Positions 41,760-51,439 of a stretch of DNA of 64,000 bases are shown here, in pieces; positions within the stretch are counted from its first letter, which is position 1, and the number at the start of each line of letters is the position of its first letter. The notes beneath the pieces are model-generated. The model was not told where the DNA came from, searched no databases, and saw only the letters and a program-made list of their open reading frames with translations. Source of the DNA: Kribbella pratensis (GTDB taxonomy: Bacteria > Actinomycetota > Actinomycetes > Propionibacteriales > Kribbellaceae); assembly GCF_004366075.1 (NCBI RefSeq), contig NZ_SODU01000001.1, positions 1,460,488 to 1,524,487 on the forward strand, in the 5' to 3' direction. A program made the position numbers and the translations under genes.

Positions 41760-42802
41760 GTGACAAGAATCTGCCGGTGAAGCCGGAGGACGAGCACGGC
41801 GCCGTCGAGGTGGCCGAACCGATCCCGGACCCGGGTCTGGAGCCGCACGAGCCGCGGATCACCGACATCGACCCGAAGGCGGCCGACCGCGTCGAGCGCC
41901 AGGTGTCGGGCATGTTCGGCCTGGCGACGCTGCTGGTGGTGGGCTCCTGCGTCGCGTACTTCGCCATCCCGCGGGACTCGATCCTCGAGTTCGGCCCGCT
42001 GTCCGGCAACGCGAACAACATGGTCATCGGCCTGTGCATCGGGCTCGCGCTGTTCCTGATCGGGGCCGGCGCGATCCAGTGGGCCAAGAAGCTGATGGTC
42101 GACGAGGAGATCTCCGAGGAGCGCCACCCCGCGCACTCCTCGCCGCAGCAGATCGCCGAGATCACCGAGGCCTTCAAGGAAGGCACGGTGGAGTCCGGCT
42201 TCGGCCGCCGCAAGATGATCCGCAACTCGCTGATCGGCGCGCTCGGCGTCCTCGGCCTGCCGGCCGTCATCCTGCTCCGCGACCTCGGCCCGCTGCCGGG
42301 CCGGGCGCTGTACAACACGATCTGGGCGAAGGGCATCCGGGTCGTCAACGACGTCACCGACCGCCCGATCAAGCCGTCCGACCTGATCGTCGGCCAGCTG
42401 GTCAACGCGGCGCCGGCCAACCTGGCCCCGCTGCAGGAGGAGAGCGCGGTCGAGTACCAGAACGCCAAGGCGAAGGCCGCGGTGATCGTGGTCCGGATCA
42501 AGCCGAGCGAGATCCGCACCAAGCCGGGCCGGGAGAACTGGGGCGTCGACGGCATCCTGTGCTACTCGAAGATCTGCACCCACGTCGGCTGCCCGATCTC
42601 GCTGTACGAGCAGACCACGCACCACGTGCTCTGCCCGTGCCACCAGTCGACGTTCGACCTGGCCGACAGCGCCAAGGTCGTGTTCGGCCCTGCTGCCCGG
42701 CCGCTGCCTCAGCTACCGTTGGCAGTGGACAGTGAGGGCTACCTGGTTGCGCAGAGCGGCTTCACCGAGCCGGTCGGCCCGAGCTTCTTCGAACGAGGGT
42801 GA
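41756..42802 (+). CDS. qcrA: Cytochrome bc1 complex Rieske iron-sulfur subunit
   Basis: 348 residues from a GTG at 41756 (GTGA overlap with qcrC). Long N-terminal part with three membrane segments, as in other actinobacterial QcrA (LATLLVVGSCVAYF, MVIGLCIGLALFLIGAGAI, SLIGALGVLGLPAVILL), then the Rieske domain with CTHVGC (~residue 280) and CPCHQS (~299) that hold the 2Fe-2S cluster. It takes electrons from menaquinol at the Qo site and passes them to QcrC. Confidence 0.97.
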   Translation: MSDKNLPVKPEDEHGAVEVAEPIPDPGLEPHEPRITDIDPKAADRVERQVSGMFGLATLLVVGSCVAYFAIPRDSILEFGPLSGNANNMVIGLCIGLALFLIGAGAIQWAKKLMVDEEISEERHPAHSSPQQIAEITEAFKEGTVESGFGRRKMIRNSLIGALGVLGLPAVILLRDLGPLPGRALYNTIWAKGIRVVNDVTDRPIKPSDLIVGQLVNAAPANLAPLQEESAVEYQNAKAKAAVIVVRIKPSEIRTKPGRENWGVDGILCYSKICTHVGCPISLYEQTTHHVLCPCHQSTFDLADSAKVVFGPAARPLPQLPLAVDSEGYLVAQSGFTEPVGPSFFERG

Positions 42803-44472
42803 CAACAGTGTCAACAAACACAGAGTTCCCTGGACCGGTCAAGTGGGTCGACGATCGCCTCGGCATCGCGAAGATCGGCAAGAAGAACCTGCGGAAGGTC
42901 TTCCCGGACCACTGGTCCTTCATGCTGGGCGAGATCGCGCTCTACAGCTTCATCATCCTGATCCTGACCGGGACCTTCCTGACGTTCTGGTTCAAGCCCT
43001 CGATGGCCGAGGTCGAGTACCAGGGCTCGTACAGCCTGCTCAAGGGTCTGCACATGTCGGAGGCGTACGCCTCCACGCTGGACATCACGTTCGACGTCCG
43101 CGGCGGTCTGCTGATGCGGCAGATCCACCACTGGGCGGCCGTGCTGTTCATCGCCGCGATGATGGTGCACCTGCTGCGGATGTTCTTCACCGGCGCGTTC
43201 CGCAAGCCGCGGGAGCTGAACTGGCTGATCGGCTTCGGGATGCTGTTCCTCGGCATCGTCGAGGGCTTCATCGGCTACGGCCTCCCCGACGACCTGCTGT
43301 CCGGTACCGGTCTGCGGATCACCAACGGCATGATCCAGGCGTCACCGGTGGTCGGCACGTACATGAACTTCTTCATCTTCGGCGGTGAGTTCCCCGGCGA
43401 CGACTTCGTCTCCAGATTCTTCATCGTCCACGTGCTGCTGATCCCGGGCATCATCCTGGCGCTCGTCACGGCGCACCTGTTCCTGGTCGTGTACCACAAG
43501 CACACGCAGTACGCCGGTCCCGGCCGGACGCAGAAGAACGTGGTCGGCTACCCGCTGTTCCCGGTGTACACGGCCAAGGCCGGCGGCTTCTTCTTCGTGG
43601 TCTTCGGCATCACGGCGCTGATGGGCGCGTTGATGCAGATCAACCCGGTCTGGCTGTACGGGCCGTACAACCCGGCCGAGGTGACCGCCGGTGCGCAACC
43701 GGACTGGTACATGGGCTGGCTGGAAGGCTCGGTGCGAATATTCCCCGGCTTCGAGTCGCACTTCTGGGGCATCACGCTCAGCTGGAACCTGATCATCCCG
43801 GCGCTGATCGTGCCACCGGCGTTCGTCACGCTGGTCGCGCTCTATCCGTTCATCGAGGGCTGGATCACCGGTGACAAGCGCGAGCACCACCTGCTGGACC
43901 GGCCGCGGGACATGCCGACCCGGACCGGTATCGGCGTCGCGTTCATCGTGTTCTACGCGATGCTGTGGATCGGCGGCGGTAACGACCTGATCGCCACCCA
44001 CTTCAACCTGTCGCTGAACCACGTGACCTGGTTCCTGCGGTTCGCGGTGATCCTCGGCCCGATCCTGGGCTTCTGGGTCGCGCGCCGCTGGGCGATCTCG
44101 CTGCAGCGGGCCGACCAGGACCGGTTGCTGCACGGCCTGGAGACCGGTGTGATCATGCGCTCCCCCGAGGGCAAGTACACCGAGAAGCACCAGCCGATCT
44201 CGACGTACGAGGCGTACTCGATCACCGCGCGGGACCGGCTCGTGCCGCACGAGATCGGCCCGGAGACCGACGAGAACGGCGTCCGCGCCCCGCGTCGGGC
44301 GCTGCACAAGGCCCGTGCCGCGCTCTCCCGGTTCTACTTCGCCGACGCCGTACAGAAGCCGACCACTCAGGAGCTCGAGGCGGCGCACGAGCACGCTCAC
44401 GACGCCGACGAGATCCACGAGCTGACGGAGGACACGGAGACCTATCGAGAGGTCACCAGCGACCGCTCCTGA
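42799..44472 (+). CDS. qcrB: Cytochrome bc1 complex cytochrome b subunit
   Basis: 557 residues, the long actinobacterial form. Heme-ligand His pairs lie in the second and fourth helices (RQIHHWAAVLFIAAMMVHLLRMF, and FIVHVLLIPGIILALVTAHLFLVVYHKH). The Qo loop has PDWYMGWLEG, equivalent to the PEW motif region. The C-terminal cytoplasmic tail (~100 residues) is typical for this group. GTG start overlaps the qcrA stop (GTGA). A strong terminator follows, closing the ctaE-qcrCAB operon. Confidence 0.97.
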   Translation: MTTVSTNTEFPGPVKWVDDRLGIAKIGKKNLRKVFPDHWSFMLGEIALYSFIILILTGTFLTFWFKPSMAEVEYQGSYSLLKGLHMSEAYASTLDITFDVRGGLLMRQIHHWAAVLFIAAMMVHLLRMFFTGAFRKPRELNWLIGFGMLFLGIVEGFIGYGLPDDLLSGTGLRITNGMIQASPVVGTYMNFFIFGGEFPGDDFVSRFFIVHVLLIPGIILALVTAHLFLVVYHKHTQYAGPGRTQKNVVGYPLFPVYTAKAGGFFFVVFGITALMGALMQINPVWLYGPYNPAEVTAGAQPDWYMGWLEGSVRIFPGFESHFWGITLSWNLIIPALIVPPAFVTLVALYPFIEGWITGDKREHHLLDRPRDMPTRTGIGVAFIVFYAMLWIGGGNDLIATHFNLSLNHVTWFLRFAVILGPILGFWVARRWAISLQRADQDRLLHGLETGVIMRSPEGKYTEKHQPISTYEAYSITARDRLVPHEIGPETDENGVRAPRRALHKARAALSRFYFADAVQKPTTQELEAAHEHAHDADEIHELTEDTETYREVTSDRS

Positions 44473-44493
44473 CGTCGCCCTGAAGTCGTACTG

Positions 44494-44525
44494 AAAGAGC
44501 CCCGGCCGATCGGCCGGGGCTCTTT
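44494..44525. terminator. Terminator after qcrB
   Basis: AAAGAGCCCCGGCC/GGCCGGGGCTCTTT perfect stem with a GATC loop, T-rich after it (TTTCGTTT). Also serves the convergent MarR gene. Confidence 0.88.
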
Positions 44526-44528
44526 CGT

Positions 44529-45002
44529 TTATCCGAGCGCGTCGGTGACCGCGGTGAGATAGTCCTTCACCAGCGTCTGCTGACTCGGGTCGAGTGCCTG
44601 GGTGGTGATGATCAGCCGGTCCAGGAGCGGGCCGAAGAACTGCCAGCCGAGGGCTACAGCGGTGTCGGAGACCTGGAGGCGGGCGCTGCGACCGTCTGTG
44701 CGGCTTCTGAGGCGTTCGACGTGGCCGGCGGCCTCCAGGCGGTGGATGACTGCCGTCGTCGCCTGAGAGGTCATTCCGAGCTGCTGAGCGAGCCATGTAG
44801 GCGTGGCCGCTACTCCGGCGCGTTCGGCGTCCAGGAGGCTCACCAGCGCGCGTACGTCGGTCCCGTGCAAGCCCGCCGTACGGGCGAACTCTCCGACCGC
44901 CCGGTCGTACCGCAAGGCGACCTCTCGCAGCAGGTGCACCACGTCCAGTGCAGCGGCCCGTTCCGGGTCGGCTGGTGTCACTCCTTCACGCATGCCTGAC
45001 AC
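44529..45002 (-). CDS. MarR-family transcriptional regulator
   Basis: 157 residues. Winged helix core: VRALVSLLDAERAGVAATPTWLAQQLGMTSQATTAVIHRLEAAGHVERLRSRTDGRSARLQVSDTA, with the D-x-R-x-x wing motif. It regulates the divergent alpha/beta hydrolase, with a palindrome between them as operator candidate. Confidence 0.9.
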   Translation of the reverse strand: MSGMREGVTPADPERAAALDVVHLLREVALRYDRAVGEFARTAGLHGTDVRALVSLLDAERAGVAATPTWLAQQLGMTSQATTAVIHRLEAAGHVERLRSRTDGRSARLQVSDTAVALGWQFFGPLLDRLIITTQALDPSQQTLVKDYLTAVTDALG

Positions 45003-45004
45003 TT

Positions 45005-45023
45005 TACCTCACTGAGTGAGCTA
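45005..45023. promoter_or_regulatory. MarR operator palindrome
   Basis: TACCTCACTGAGTGAGCTA, with a 13-bp perfect core CTCACTGAGTGAG, in the 32-bp gap between the divergent MarR and hydrolase genes. Confidence 0.65.
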
Positions 45024-45034
45024 TTCTCGGCAGC

Positions 45035-45862
45035 ATGAGTTTTCAGGACACGTACGACGCTCTCCTCGCCCGCTGGGACGTGCCGGTCGAGCAACTCGAG
45101 CTGACCGACGAGTTCGGTACGACCCACGTCAACGCGTGCGGACCCGCTGACGGGCAACCCGTCGTACTGCTTCCGGGGCACGGTGCGACGTCACCCGTGT
45201 GGTTCGCCCTCGCGCCGCGGCTTGCGGAGCGGTACCGCGTCTACGCGATCGACCTGATCGTCGACGCGGGGCGCAGTACGAACAGCGGCCGGACGCCCAA
45301 GACGCCGGCCGATCTGCACACATGGCTGACGAACACCTTCGACGGACTCGGCATCAGCCAGGCGGCGTTGTGCGGTCATTCGTACGGCGCCTGGATCGCA
45401 CTCACGTACACGATCGCGCACCCGGAGCGCGTCGAGCGCCTGGCCCTGCTCGACCCGACGGACTGCTACGCCGGCCTCCGCGTGCCCTACATCCTCAGAG
45501 CTTTGCCAGGCCTGCTGCGGCCGTCCCGGAAGCGCACGATGTCGTTCCTGCGCTGGGAGACGCACGGGCTTCCGATCGATCCCCAGGTCCTGGAACTGGC
45601 CGGACTGGCTGCAGAGCAGCCCTCCACCCCGTTCGTCCGCACCAAACGCCCCACGGACGACCAATTGCGAGAACTCGCTCCCCTGGTCTTCGTCGCGGGC
45701 CGCAGCAAGAGCCACAACGCAGCCCACCTGACTCGCCGAGTCACCACACTCTCCCCCGCCGCGACCGTCGTACAACTCGACACCGCAACCCACCACTCCC
45801 TCCCGTCCCTCCATGCGGACGAGGTGTGGGCAGTGTGGGCCCACGAATTGCCCACAAAATAA
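45035..45862 (+). CDS. Alpha/beta hydrolase
   Basis: 275 residues. Oxyanion/HG region (VVLLPGHGATSPVWFAL), nucleophile elbow GHSYGAW (Ser ~residue 113) and the late His in TATHHSLPS. The substrate is unknown; MarR control suggests a detoxification or aromatic-compound role (inference). Confidence 0.9.
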   Translation: MSFQDTYDALLARWDVPVEQLELTDEFGTTHVNACGPADGQPVVLLPGHGATSPVWFALAPRLAERYRVYAIDLIVDAGRSTNSGRTPKTPADLHTWLTNTFDGLGISQAALCGHSYGAWIALTYTIAHPERVERLALLDPTDCYAGLRVPYILRALPGLLRPSRKRTMSFLRWETHGLPIDPQVLELAGLAAEQPSTPFVRTKRPTDDQLRELAPLVFVAGRSKSHNAAHLTRRVTTLSPAATVVQLDTATHHSLPSLHADEVWAVWAHELPTK

Positions 45863-45911
45863 GGGGATTCTGGCTCGTCGGTCGACGGGCGGGCGTTCTA
45901 GGGTCGATGCC

Positions 45912-46609
45912 ATGGAACTCCTGGGCGAGCGGCCGGTGTGGTCGATGAGTGGCAGCGAACTGCTGTCGACTCTCGACGCGCTGGAAGCCGAGGCCGCCCG
46001 CCGGGAGACGTACCGGTCGCGAGCGGACAGCTGGTGTACGGCGACGGATTGTCGGCCGCAACCGTCCGACGGCTGGCCTGCGACGCGCGGATCATCCCGC
46101 TCGTGCTCGGCACGAGCTCCGAGCCCCTGGATGTGGGCCGCAGCGAACGCCTGGTCACCCGGGCGATGCGTCGCGCGCTGAACGCCCGCGACCAGGGCTG
46201 CGTCATCTGTGGCGTCCCGCCGATCATGTGCGACGCGCACCACCTGCGCTCCTGGATCGACGGTGGCGAGACGAAGACCTCCAACCTCGTGCTCTTGTGC
46301 CGGCGCCACCACGTCGACCTGCATCACGGTCAGTGGAGCGTCACTATCACCGACGGCCTGGTCGAGGTCGCGCGCCCGAGCTGGGCAGAACCACCTCCCA
46401 GACAGCACCGCAGCCGTCGCCGACGGAGGGCAGATCACCCCGCCGGCGACTCGGTCGTGCCCATCTCCCAGCGCTCACGAACGAAGGCCGACGAGGCTGA
46501 CGGCTCACGATCGAGCGCCGACAAGCCTCAGCGCTCGCGATGGAGGGCCGACGAGGCTGTCCTCCGGCAAGCGGCCGACTTCGCGTTGGCCGACGTACCT
46601 GCGGGCTGA
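45912..46609 (+). pseudogene. DUF222/HNH (13E12-type) gene remnant, internal deletion and frameshift
   Basis: An ATG at 45912 opens a DUF222-like N-terminus (MELLGERPVWSMSGSELLSTLDALEAEAARR). After about residue 35 this frame loses sense near position 46020-46040. The family continues in another frame: SGQLVYGDGLSAATVRRLACDARIIPLVLGTSSEPLDVGRSERLVTRAMRRALNARDQGCVICG and the HNH part CDAHHLRSWIDGGETKTSNLVLLCRRHHVDLHHGQW. The ~200 residues that normally join these parts are missing, so the gene is a deletion remnant. DUF222-HNH proteins are multi-copy in actinobacteria. Confidence 0.8.
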
Positions 46610-46627
46610 ACCAGCCACGGTGAAACA

Positions 46628-46669
46628 CAGCAGCCTCCTGCCCGCGGGCATGCGGTGAGGAGGCTGCTG
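46628..46669. terminator. Bidirectional terminator
   Basis: CAGCAGCCTCCT (46628-46639) and AGGAGGCTGCTG (46658-46669), between the HNH remnant and the convergent L,D-transpeptidase gene. Confidence 0.7.
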
Positions 46670-46681
46670 CGTCTTGGTGTG

Positions 46682-47941
46682 TCAGGAGAGGGCGGAGCCG
46701 GCCTTGTAGGCGGCCCAGGTGGTGTTCCAGTCGGTCCAGCCGTTGCCGGGCTCCATGTGGCGGGTGGTGCCGGTGACGATCACCGGATCGCCACGGAGGG
46801 TCTGGTTGAAGTACCACTGGGCGTCCTTGAGGCTCATGCCGACGCACCCGTGGCTGACGTTGGAGCTGCCCTGGCTGCCGGCCGACCACGGCGCGCCGTG
46901 GATGAACTCGCCGGAGCTGGTGACCCGCTGGGCCCACTTCACATCGGGGATGTTGTAGTACTCCGGGTCGCCGGGCTTGAGGCCGACCGTCGCCGCGTCC
47001 ATCCGCTTCACCGTGAACTTCTCCATGATCACCTTCACCCCGCTGCGGGTGGTGAAGCCGTCCTTGCCGGCGGTGATCGGGATGGTCCGGGCCAGCTTGC
47101 CGTTGATCGTCACCGTCATCGTGTGCCTCTTGACGTTGACGTTGGTGACCACCGACTTGCCGATGGTGAACGCGATGGTCCGGCTCGCGGTGCCCCACGT
47201 GTTGTTGCCGGCGTTGACGCCCAGGGTGCCGATGTCGACCGTCACCTTGGTGCCGGCCGGCCAGTAGTTCTTCGGGCGGTAGTTGACCTGCTTGCTGTTC
47301 ACCCAGTGCCAGCTGCCGTCGACCGGGACCGAGGTCTTCACCGAGAGCCGCTTCTCGACTGCCGCACGGTCCTTGACCGGGTTGTTCCAGAAGATCTGGA
47401 TCGGCAGCGCGACGCCGACCGTCTCACCGTTCAGCGGGACGACCGAGGCCTTCAGGCTCTTCGACGCCTTCAGCGTCTTGAAGGTCGAGCTGATCGGCAC
47501 GGTGGCACCGTCGGTGCCCTCGGCCGAGCCACTCACCGTGTACGTCGCGCCAGGCTTGAGCTGCGGCGACGACGTCCACTGGGTCTTGTCGGCGTTGAAG
47601 CTGCCGGTCACCTTGTCGCCGTCGTCGTCCTTGAGCGTGACCGCGGTCAGCTTGCCGGCCGTGGTGGTCACCGTCACCGGCTTGTCCGGCTGCACCGACG
47701 AGGCGCCCTTGGCAGGCACGATCGCGATGCTGGCCGACGCCGGGGTCTCCGACGGGCTCGTCGAGTTCCCTGGGGTGCTGGAGGCACCTGGCGAGTTGCT
47801 CTGCGACGTGGACGTGCCGGGCGTCGACTGCCCGCCAGAGCCGCCGCCGGCCTCTGTGTCGCTACAGGCCGTGCCGGCCAGCAGCAGGACGCAGATCCCC
47901 GCCACGGCAAGGCCGTGCTTCCTCACCGAACCGCTCACCAT
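46682..47941 (-). CDS. L,D-transpeptidase lipoprotein (LdtMt2-like, YkuD domain)
   Basis: 419 residues. Lipoprotein signal with lipobox LLAGTAC (Cys ~26), a Ser/Thr/Gly-rich linker, two Ig-like domains (~75-270), then the YkuD domain with the catalytic motif SHGCVGMS (~Cys 381) and the upstream His of FIHGAPW. It makes 3-3 crosslinks in peptidoglycan and is the usual carbapenem-sensitive enzyme of this class. Extracytoplasmic and membrane-anchored. Confidence 0.94.
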   Translation of the reverse strand: MVSGSVRKHGLAVAGICVLLLAGTACSDTEAGGGSGGQSTPGTSTSQSNSPGASSTPGNSTSPSETPASASIAIVPAKGASSVQPDKPVTVTTTAGKLTAVTLKDDDGDKVTGSFNADKTQWTSSPQLKPGATYTVSGSAEGTDGATVPISSTFKTLKASKSLKASVVPLNGETVGVALPIQIFWNNPVKDRAAVEKRLSVKTSVPVDGSWHWVNSKQVNYRPKNYWPAGTKVTVDIGTLGVNAGNNTWGTASRTIAFTIGKSVVTNVNVKRHTMTVTINGKLARTIPITAGKDGFTTRSGVKVIMEKFTVKRMDAATVGLKPGDPEYYNIPDVKWAQRVTSSGEFIHGAPWSAGSQGSSNVSHGCVGMSLKDAQWYFNQTLRGDPVIVTGTTRHMEPGNGWTDWNTTWAAYKAGSALS

Positions 47942-48074
47942 TCCCCAGTTCTCCCCTGTTTAGTCAGACCGCGGTAAGGGTAACCTGCCGCGGCGACATT
48001 TCTGTGCATCCGCACGAGCCGTTCCGGTACAGTCCACGACTCTCTGTACCCGTTCGCAGTACTACAGACGCACG

Positions 48075-48109
48075 AAAACGCCGCCCGGTTCGTTCCCGGA
48101 CGGCGTTTT
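48075..48109 (-). terminator. Terminator of ctaCDF operon
   Basis: AAAACGCCGCCCGG (48075-48088) and CCGGACGGCGTTTT with one mismatch region, downstream of ctaF on the minus strand; runs of T occur on both strands. Confidence 0.75.
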
Positions 48110-48135
48110 TCGTACGACTCTCAACTAGTGAGCAA

Positions 48136-48531
48136 CTAGTGAGCGTGGTCACCGCGGTAGTACTCGAAGATGAACCCGCTCAGCGTGACGATGCCGATCC
48201 CGCAGCCGGCGATGAACAGCCACCAGCCGAAGACGACGCCGAGGACAACCACCGCCAGCGTCAGCGCGCACCACAGCGGCCACCAGGAGTACGGCGGGAA
48301 GAAGCCGAGCTCGCCGGCCCCTTCGACGATCTCCGCTTCCTTGCGGTCCTCGGGCCGGGCGTCCATCCGCCGGGCGGTGACGCTCAGGTAGAACGCCACC
48401 AGCAGCGAAAGGAAGAACGTCATCACCAGTGCGGTGGTGCCGGTCGGGTCCTCGGACATCAGCCAGTAGATCGGCGTGACGACGAGCACGAACACACTCA
48501 GGATCCCGAAGACCCAGGCTTCGACCTTCAC
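48136..48531 (-). CDS. ctaF: Cytochrome c oxidase subunit IV (actinobacterial CtaF)
   Basis: 131 residues, four membrane segments ([68 protein letters not shown]). The [23 protein letters not shown] motif is characteristic of actinobacterial subunit IV. ATG overlaps the ctaD stop by 4 nt. Confidence 0.96.
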   Translation of the reverse strand: MKVEAWVFGILSVFVLVVTPIYWLMSEDPTGTTALVMTFFLSLLVAFYLSVTARRMDARPEDRKEAEIVEGAGELGFFPPYSWWPLWCALTLAVVVLGVVFGWWLFIAGCGIGIVTLSGFIFEYYRGDHAH

Positions 48532-50300
48532 GCCTTGTCCTTCCCGTCGTCCTCGGTACCCGCGAGCTCCTCGAGATGCTCGACGCGGCCCTGGTCCTCA
48601 CCCGCGTCCAGCAGGTTGTCCTCGCCGGCCCGGTTGTCCGGGTACTCCGCCAGCGCCAGGTCGGCGTGGTGCAGGTCGAACGCCGGGGACTCCGAACGGA
48701 TCCGGGGCAGCCTCTCGAAGTTGTGCCGCGGCGGCGGCGAACTGGTCGCCCACTCCAGCGAGCGGCCCCAGCCCCACGGGTCGTCGACACCCACGAGCGG
48801 CGTCTTGCGGGACTTGTAGATGTTGTAGAAGAACGGCAGCATCGACGCGCCCAGGATGAAGGCGCCGACGCTGGACACCTCGTTCAGCGTGGTGAAGCCC
48901 TCGTTGGCGCCGTACGACGCGTAGCGCCGCGGCATGCCCTCGACACCGAGCCAGTGCTGCACCAGGAACGTGGTGTGGAAGCCGATGAACAACATCCAGA
49001 AGTGCAGCTTGCCGAGCCGCTCGTCGAGCATCCGCCCGGTGAACTTCGGCCACCAGAAGTAGAACCCGGCGAACATCGCGAACACCACGGTGCCGAACAC
49101 GACGTAGTGGAAGTGCGCGACCACGAAGTACGAGTCGGACAGCTGGTAGTCCAGGGCCGGCGAGGCCAGGATGACGCCGGTCAGACCGCCGAAGAGGAAG
49201 GTGGTCAGGAAGCCCACCGACCAGAGCATCGGGGTGTCGAACGAGACTGACCCGCCCCAGATCGTGCCGATCCAGTTGAAGAACTTCACGCCGGTCGGGA
49301 CCGCGATCAGGAAGGTCATGAACGAAAAGAACGGCAGGTTCACCGCGCCGGTGACGAACATGTGGTGTGCCCACACCGCCACCGAGAGAACCGCGATACC
49401 GAGGGTCGCGCTGACCAGACCGATGTAGCCAAAGACCGGCTTGCGGCTGAACACCGGCAGGATCTCGGTCACGATGCCGAAGAACGGTAGCGCGATGATG
49501 TACACCTCTGGATGCCCGAAGAACCAGAACAGGTGTTGCCAGAGAATCGGGCCGCCGTTGGCCGCGTCGAAGACATGGGCCCCGAGTGTTCGATCCGCCT
49601 CCAGGACCAGCAGCGCCGCCGCCAGGATCGGGAAGGCGATCAGCACGAGGATCGACGTGACCAGGATGTTCCAGGTGAAGATCGGCATCCGGAACATCGT
49701 CATGCCGGGAGCGCGCATGGTGATGATTGTGGTGATGAAGTTGACCGCACCCAGGATCGTGCCCAGACCGGCCATCCACAGACCCATGATCCACAGGTCG
49801 CCGCCGACACCCGGTGAACGGACCGCGTTCGACAGCGGGGCGTAGGCGAACCAGCCGAAGTCGGCCGCGCCGCCCGGGGTGAAGAAGCCGCTGATCGTGA
49901 TCAGGCCGCCGAACAGGAACAGCCAGAAGCTGAACATGTTCAGCCGCGGGAACGCGACGTCGGGCGCGCCGATCTGGATCGGCATGATCTCGTTCGCGAA
50001 GCCGACGAACAGCGGGGTCGCGAACAGCAGCAGCATGATCGTGCCGTGCATCGTGAAGAGCTGATTGTACACCTCTTCGTTCACGATCTGCAGGCCCGGC
50101 TTGGCCAGTTCGGCGCGGATCAGCAGCGCCATCACGCCGCCGATCAGGAAGAACGCGAACGACGTGATCAGGTACATGTGCCCGATCAGCTTGTGGTCCG
50201 TCGTGGTCAGGTACTTGACCAGCAACGCGCCCTTGCTGCGCCGGCGGGGCAGCGCGCTGGTGCTACCGATAGCGCCGGTGCGCTCGGCGAAGTCGGTCAC
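48528..50300 (-). CDS. ctaD: Cytochrome c oxidase subunit I
   Basis: 590 residues, twelve membrane segments. Heme/CuB signatures: [16 protein letters not shown] (low-spin heme His), [15 protein letters not shown] (CuB His and cross-linked Tyr), WAHHMF, and [12 protein letters not shown] (heme a/a3 His). Catalytic core of the aa3 oxidase. GTG start overlaps the ctaC stop (GTGA). Confidence 0.98.
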   Translation of the reverse strand: MTDFAERTGAIGSTSALPRRRSKGALLVKYLTTTDHKLIGHMYLITSFAFFLIGGVMALLIRAELAKPGLQIVNEEVYNQLFTMHGTIMLLLFATPLFVGFANEIMPIQIGAPDVAFPRLNMFSFWLFLFGGLITISGFFTPGGAADFGWFAYAPLSNAVRSPGVGGDLWIMGLWMAGLGTILGAVNFITTIITMRAPGMTMFRMPIFTWNILVTSILVLIAFPILAAALLVLEADRTLGAHVFDAANGGPILWQHLFWFFGHPEVYIIALPFFGIVTEILPVFSRKPVFGYIGLVSATLGIAVLSVAVWAHHMFVTGAVNLPFFSFMTFLIAVPTGVKFFNWIGTIWGGSVSFDTPMLWSVGFLTTFLFGGLTGVILASPALDYQLSDSYFVVAHFHYVVFGTVVFAMFAGFYFWWPKFTGRMLDERLGKLHFWMLFIGFHTTFLVQHWLGVEGMPRRYASYGANEGFTTLNEVSSVGAFILGASMLPFFYNIYKSRKTPLVGVDDPWGWGRSLEWATSSPPPRHNFERLPRIRSESPAFDLHHADLALAEYPDNRAGEDNLLDAGEDQGRVEHLEELAGTEDDGKDKA

Positions 50301-51181
50301 TTCTCGCCCCCTGTACCGGGAATGGTGGTGGCGTCGGCGCCGCCGGTTGCGGCTCCGGTCTGGCCCTTGGCGGCCAGTTCCTTCAGGTGTGCGTCGTACT
50401 CGTCGCGGGAGACCACCTTGACGGTGAAGACCATCCGGCTGTGGTAGAGCCCGCAGAGCTCAGCACACTTGCCGGCGAAGGTGCCGGTCTTGGTCGGGGT
50501 CAGCTCGAACTTGTTCGTCTTGCCCGGGATCACGTCGAGCTTGAAGTAGAACGACGGCACCCAGAACGAGTGGATGACGTCCGGCGAGGTCAGGTCGAAG
50601 TGGACCGACTCGTTCACCGGGAGCCACAGGGTCGCCGGCTTGTCCAGCGTGCCGGTCTCCCAGACGCCCTGCTGCCCGTCGACGGTGTCCTTGTAGTTGA
50701 AGGTCCACTGCCACTGCTGGCCCACCACGTTCACGGTGTGCTGCGGATTGGCGTCCATCTTCGTGACCTGGTTGCCGTGCTCGACGGTGTAGAAGAACAG
50801 CACACCGATGATCGCGAACGGGGCCAGGGTGTAGAGCACCTCGAGCGGCAGGTTGTACCGCACTTGCCGGGGTGCGTCGTCGTTGCGCTTGCGGTACCGC
50901 ACCACGACCCACAGGATCAGGCCCCAGACCATCACGCCGATGATCAGGGCGGCGATCCACGCCCCGATCCAGAGGCTGCGGATGGCCTCGGTCCGGTCCG
51001 ATGCGCCCTCGGGCAGACCGAGTCGTTTCCACTGCTCAGTGGTCGCCGTCGAGCAACCGGTCAGCAGCAGGGTGCCGAGCACCACTGCACTGCCGACCAG
51101 CAGGCGACGCTTCGCCGGTCGTGTGGCGCCGGCAGAACCTGCCGGTCGCTCCTCCACTCCGGGCGTGCCGTTCGAACCCAC
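50297..51181 (-). CDS. ctaC: Cytochrome c oxidase subunit II
   Basis: 294 residues from a GTG at 51181 with GGGAAGGGAAAGG upstream. Lipoprotein signal ([17 protein letters not shown]), two membrane helices ([26 protein letters not shown] and [19 protein letters not shown]), and a cupredoxin domain with the CuA motif [12 protein letters not shown] near residue 240 plus an earlier His in [11 protein letters not shown]. It accepts electrons from QcrC. First gene of ctaC-ctaD-ctaF. A TAGTGT hexamer (51225-51220, minus) is a candidate -10. Confidence 0.97.
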   Translation of the reverse strand: MGSNGTPGVEERPAGSAGATRPAKRRLLVGSAVVLGTLLLTGCSTATTEQWKRLGLPEGASDRTEAIRSLWIGAWIAALIIGVMVWGLILWVVVRYRKRNDDAPRQVRYNLPLEVLYTLAPFAIIGVLFFYTVEHGNQVTKMDANPQHTVNVVGQQWQWTFNYKDTVDGQQGVWETGTLDKPATLWLPVNESVHFDLTSPDVIHSFWVPSFYFKLDVIPGKTNKFELTPTKTGTFAGKCAELCGLYHSRMVFTVKVVSRDEYDAHLKELAAKGQTGAATGGADATTIPGTGGEK

Positions 51182-51263
51182 GGGGCGCCTTTCCCTTCCC
51201 AAGTGAGACTGACGACCAAACACTACTGGACACCATTCGCGTCTCCGCGCATAGGTAGGGCCA

Positions 51264-51427
51264 AGAGCATGTCGACCCCTCCGACGCCTGCTGCGGGGCA
51301 CTCGGTGGGCGTCTCGCCGCACTGGAGCAAAGGCCACGATGCTCCGCATCGAGACCTTCACTCCAGCACGCCGAGCCACTCCACCGAGCACCTCCTCGCG
51401 ACGGCGTCGGAGGGGTCGACATGCTCT
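51264..51427. repeat. 164-bp long imperfect palindrome (MITE/REP-like element)
   Basis: The outer 25 bp (51264-51288 and 51403-51427) are perfectly complementary. The inner arms continue with ~75% match up to a tight centre CGATGC-TCC-GCATCG (51337-51351). The element fills the gap between the divergent ctaC and cysteine desulfurase promoters; its right end supplies the first T of the desulfurase -10. No open reading frame of note and no clear target duplication. Could be a mobile relic or a regulatory/cruciform element. Confidence 0.7.
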
Positions 51428-51432
51428 AGCGT
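51427..51432 (+). promoter_or_regulatory. -10 of leaderless cysteine desulfurase operon
   Basis: TAGCGT, 7 nt before the GTG at 51440; no ribosome binding site. Its first base is the last base of the long palindrome. Confidence 0.5.
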
Positions 51433-51439
51433 TTCCCGT

